Below, piece after piece: positions 6,896 to 8,856 of a DNA stretch of 8,856 nucleotides (positions are counted from its first letter, which is position 1; each line of letters starts with the position of its first letter). The notes beneath the pieces were generated by a model. It saw only the letters and a list, made by a program, of their open reading frames with translations, ran no database searches and had not been told where the DNA came from. Both the position numbers and the translations under genes were made by a program. Source of the DNA: Balneolaceae bacterium. GTDB lineage: Bacteria; Bacteroidota; Rhodothermia; Balneolales; Balneolaceae. The stretch is from NCBI GenBank assembly GCA_007123985.1, contig SLGA01000291.1:1-8856 (forward strand), in the 5' to 3' direction.

Positions 6896-7510
6896 TTAGG
6901 GTTGTAAATCAATTACACGATCACACAGATCGAGCTCGTACGTTTGGTTGGATGCAAGTAGTACAAATCCATTTTCATTTCGAAAGCGTTCAACAATCTC
7001 TTCAATAATCCCACGCCCTTTTTTGTCGAGATTTGAACCGGGCTCATCAAGCAGTAAAATCCGTGGTTTGTGGATAAGAGCAGCTGCGAGTTTGGCGCGC
7101 TGCTGTTGCCCGGTTGATAGCTCACCGAAATGTGAGTCTGCAAATTTCCCGGCTCCAAATTCATCCAAAAGATCTGCAGCGTTTTCAGAACCGGAGTTTT
7201 TTTTGATATCCGTAATAAATTGCAGGTTTTCAGTAACTGTGAGCTCTTCATACAACTGAATGTAGGGAGCAGCAAACCCCAATACCTGTTTTAAGTCCTG
7301 CTTATTTGTTATATGGCCATTCACAATCCATTCAGCCTCGCCGGATGATGGCTTCATAAGCCCGGAAATACACTTCAAAAGCGTGGATTTCCCTGAACCG
7401 TTACTGCCTGCAATTCCCAGTATACCCGCATTGGCTGAAAACGAGAGGTTCGTAAAAACGCGGTTCGAACCGAACTGTTTAGAGAGTGATGTTACATTCA
7501 GTTTTATCAT
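6896..7510 (-). CDS. ABC-transporter ATP-binding protein with atypical Q-loop and H-loop
   Basis: The 204-residue product is a single nucleotide-binding domain, about the size of CcmA-like (heme exporter type) subunits. Walker A is GSNGSGKST (35-43), the signature is LSTGQQQR (131-138), Walker B is ILLLDEP (151-157) and the D-loop is SNLD (159-162), so ATP binding and dimerisation look intact, including the catalytic Glu156. Two switch residues differ. The Q-loop reads GFAAPYIQLYEELT (78-91), where Pro82 sits at the usual glutamine position and the nearest Gln is residue 85. The H-loop reads LLASNQ (184-189), with Asn188 where His is expected. As far as I recall, similar variants occur in related Bacteroidota ATPases, so this may be a subfamily trait rather than damage. 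It is the first gene of the - strand block. The transmembrane partner is not in this window; it must be encoded elsewhere, or the protein has a non-transport role. The substrate cannot be inferred. Confidence 0.9.
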   Translation of the reverse strand: MIKLNVTSLSKQFGSNRVFTNLSFSANAGILGIAGSNGSGKSTLLKCISGLMKPSSGEAEWIVNGHITNKQDLKQVLGFAAPYIQLYEELTVTENLQFITDIKKNSGSENAADLLDEFGAGKFADSHFGELSTGQQQRAKLAAALIHKPRILLLDEPGSNLDKKGRGIIEEIVERFRNENGFVLLASNQTYELDLCDRVIDLQP

Positions 7511-7647
7511 TGCTTAAAGGTAGGCTGAGCATCACCAAAAAAAAAGGCTTTTTAAGGCCTAACTCAATTTTATAAGATATATGAAAAGGTTTAACTTCCA
7601 AGTGCAGGCATGCAAACAGAACCGTAAATTCAGACGCCAAATCATCT
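7511..7647. promoter_or_regulatory. Divergent promoter region between the ABC/peptidase block and the acidic-protein gene
   Basis: Two genes start back to back across 137 bp, so promoters for both directions should lie here. The most A/T-rich part is 7563-7592 (ATTTTATAAGATATATGAAAA core), the likely site of strand opening. No -35/-10 or TTTG/TAnnTTTG pair is good enough to call on either strand. An A9 run (7537-7545) leads into AGGC (7545-7548), which pairs with GCCT (7557-7560). On the - strand this reads as a 4-bp hairpin followed by T9, in the leader of the ABC gene about 35 nt before its ATG. That is terminator- or attenuator-like in shape but very weak. Neither start codon has a Shine-Dalgarno sequence close upstream. 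Confidence 0.4.
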
Positions 7648-8856
7648 ATGGAGCAAATCATCGAGAACATCACGAAGAACCTAACGTCGAAGTTACCCGA
7701 TAATCAGGATTTTTACACAATCGAAGATCTTCATGAAGCCGGTTATCCGCCCTTTTTGGTTGATTGGATGCAAATGGAAGCATGGAATTATGCTACAGAA
7801 TCGGTTGGCCTGATGAAATCTGAATGGATTAATCTGGATTCTGATATAGCTCAAGAGGCTAAAAAGGAGTATCTCGAAAAAATAAAGAGCGAGTTAACCA
7901 TTCCAACAGCTCACTGCTTTGCATTAACACAAAATGGTGTTGAAATTTGCCTTGATCTTGCAGTTAACACAAGAAAAGCCGTTCCGGAATTTATTTTCAA
8001 GAGTGATGATGAACTTGATCTGAATGAATTGCGGGATCGTGCTGGCAGGGTTACTGTAAATGCTCACCTGGCTCTTGCTCTTGAAAGATATGTTATAAGA
8101 AAAGAAAAACTTACACTTACCTTCGAAAAAGCAAAAAGCGTAATTGAGGCAATAGATCAAAAACTTACTTCAGCTCACAATCCGCTCAAATGGGCTGATG
8201 AACTTAAACCTGTTTTTGCGCTGACCGGTACTGTTGTGGATTCGGATCTGCTTCGACAGTTTTTTGAAGATAAAGGGATGAATAAAATAGCCCGTAAATT
8301 TGATCAGATAAGCGATCCGGTTTCAGAATCTGATGTTATCGAGATTATGAGTTCGGCAGATACTCTTGTCGATGAAGATGAAACAGATATCAACCAACCG
8401 TCGCTTTTTAAACCTTCTGAAGAAGATGTATCCGAAATTGAAAATCAGAACGATGCTGAAGAAGGGCTAATTATGGATGATGAACCATCCATTAATACAC
8501 TCTATTCCGATGATGAAGTTACATCAGAAGATGATTTGCCTGTTAAAGATTTTGAAAAGTTTGAACCGGATGAAGATGTAATCTATAGTGAAGGTGAGAT
8601 CGAAACACCGGTTGATGAAGAAGTTAGTAGCAGAGATCCTCAGATTGAAGAGGATCTGGATGAGGATTTCCCGTTTTCACTCGAAGATGAAAATAAAGAG
8701 ATCGGCACTGAGATGAACTCTGAAGAGGAAGAGAAACCCGAACTCTCTTTAGCAGAAAATTTTATTACAGCAGAATCCGAAGAGGGTAAAGTTGATGTGG
8801 CCCCCTTGGATGAGCGTGAAGAGGGAGTTGAAGAGAAAATACCAGACGAATCTCCG
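7648..8856 (+). CDS. Unrecognised protein with a long acidic tail (3' truncated by window)
   Basis: The frame from ATG at 7648 is open for 403 codons to the window edge. There is an in-frame TGA at 7582-7584 and no earlier ATG, so this start is firm. I do not recognise the family. Residues 1 to about 231 look folded: DFYTIEDLHEAGYPPFLVDWM (start near 21), a mixed stretch TAHCFALTQNGVEICLDL (87-104), then helical segments such as VNAHLALALERYVIRKEKL. No signal peptide or membrane segment is seen, so a cytoplasmic location is likely. From about 232 on, 66 of 172 residues are Asp or Glu against 9 Lys or Arg, with no long hydrophobic stretches, so this part is probably disordered. QPSLF (250-254) in that tail resembles the QxxLF peptides that bind the DNA sliding clamp; one match in a disordered region may be chance. 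The gene is divergent from the ABC operon. A further domain may follow beyond the window. Confidence 0.8.
   Translation, partial: MEQIIENITKNLTSKLPDNQDFYTIEDLHEAGYPPFLVDWMQMEAWNYATESVGLMKSEWINLDSDIAQEAKKEYLEKIKSELTIPTAHCFALTQNGVEICLDLAVNTRKAVPEFIFKSDDELDLNELRDRAGRVTVNAHLALALERYVIRKEKLTLTFEKAKSVIEAIDQKLTSAHNPLKWADELKPVFALTGTVVDSDLLRQFFEDKGMNKIARKFDQISDPVSESDVIEIMSSADTLVDEDETDINQPSLFKPSEEDVSEIENQNDAEEGLIMDDEPSINTLYSDDEVTSEDDLPVKDFEKFEPDEDVIYSEGEIETPVDEEVSSRDPQIEEDLDEDFPFSLEDENKEIGTEMNSEEEEKPELSLAENFITAESEEGKVDVAPLDEREEGVEEKIPDESP

Noticed and set aside
7537..7560. A9 run with AGGC/GCCT hairpin, considered as an attenuator for the ABC operon
   Set aside because: The stem is only 4 bp with an 8-nt loop; too weak to call as a separate feature, though noted in the intergenic entry.
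7581..7703. 40-codon + strand frame overlapping the start of the acidic-protein gene
   Set aside because: It covers the promoter region and overlaps the firm start at 7648 in another frame; no ribosome-binding site and no recognisable protein.
7924..8160. 78-codon frame antisense to the acidic-protein gene
   Set aside because: It lies inside the folded N-terminal coding region of the + strand gene; a shadow frame.

Overview
The window looks like chromosomal DNA from a Bacteroidota-type bacterium, with Balneolota/Rhodothermota-like relatives as the best guess. The reasons are indirect. None of the genes with a visible start has a convincing Shine-Dalgarno sequence. Starts are preceded by A/T-rich stretches. 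The left-hand partial gene ends like an outer-membrane beta-barrel, so the cell is Gram-negative. The lineage is inferred from style and protein flavour, not from a marker gene. No mobile gene, CRISPR array, tRNA or rRNA was seen.

Layout, left to right. Positions 1-179 hold the last 58 codons of a probable outer-membrane beta-barrel protein on the + strand. Positions 180-611 carry no gene; they contain a roughly 167-bp palindromic composite repeat (226-392), built like two inverted REP-type units, and then the upstream region of clpB. Positions 612-3248 (+) encode a full-length ClpB disaggregase. Its stop faces, across about 100 bp, the end of a four-gene block on the - strand.

Read in its own direction (from 7510 down to 3349), that block encodes an ABC-transporter ATPase with non-canonical switch residues, an M29-family metallo-aminopeptidase, a small NAD(P)-binding protein resembling HTATIP2/TIP30, and a membrane-anchored alpha/beta-hydrolase of the Abhydrolase_9 type. 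The gaps are 9, 31 and 111 bp, so the first three are very likely one transcript; the fourth may be co-transcribed or have its own promoter. No permease gene lies beside the ATPase, and the four products do not form a recognised pathway.

A 137-bp divergent promoter region (7511-7647) separates this block from a + strand gene starting at 7648 that runs off the right edge. Its 403 visible residues comprise an unrecognised, probably folded N-terminal part of about 230 residues and a strongly acidic tail. About 38% of the last 172 visible residues are Asp or Glu, and the tail contains one QPSLF motif resembling a sliding-clamp-binding peptide.

Most of the window is ordinary housekeeping and metabolic sequence. 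The points most worth checking are the composite repeat, the ATPase lacking the usual Q-loop glutamine and H-loop histidine, and the unrecognised acidic protein. I do not see convincing evidence of a new multi-gene system.
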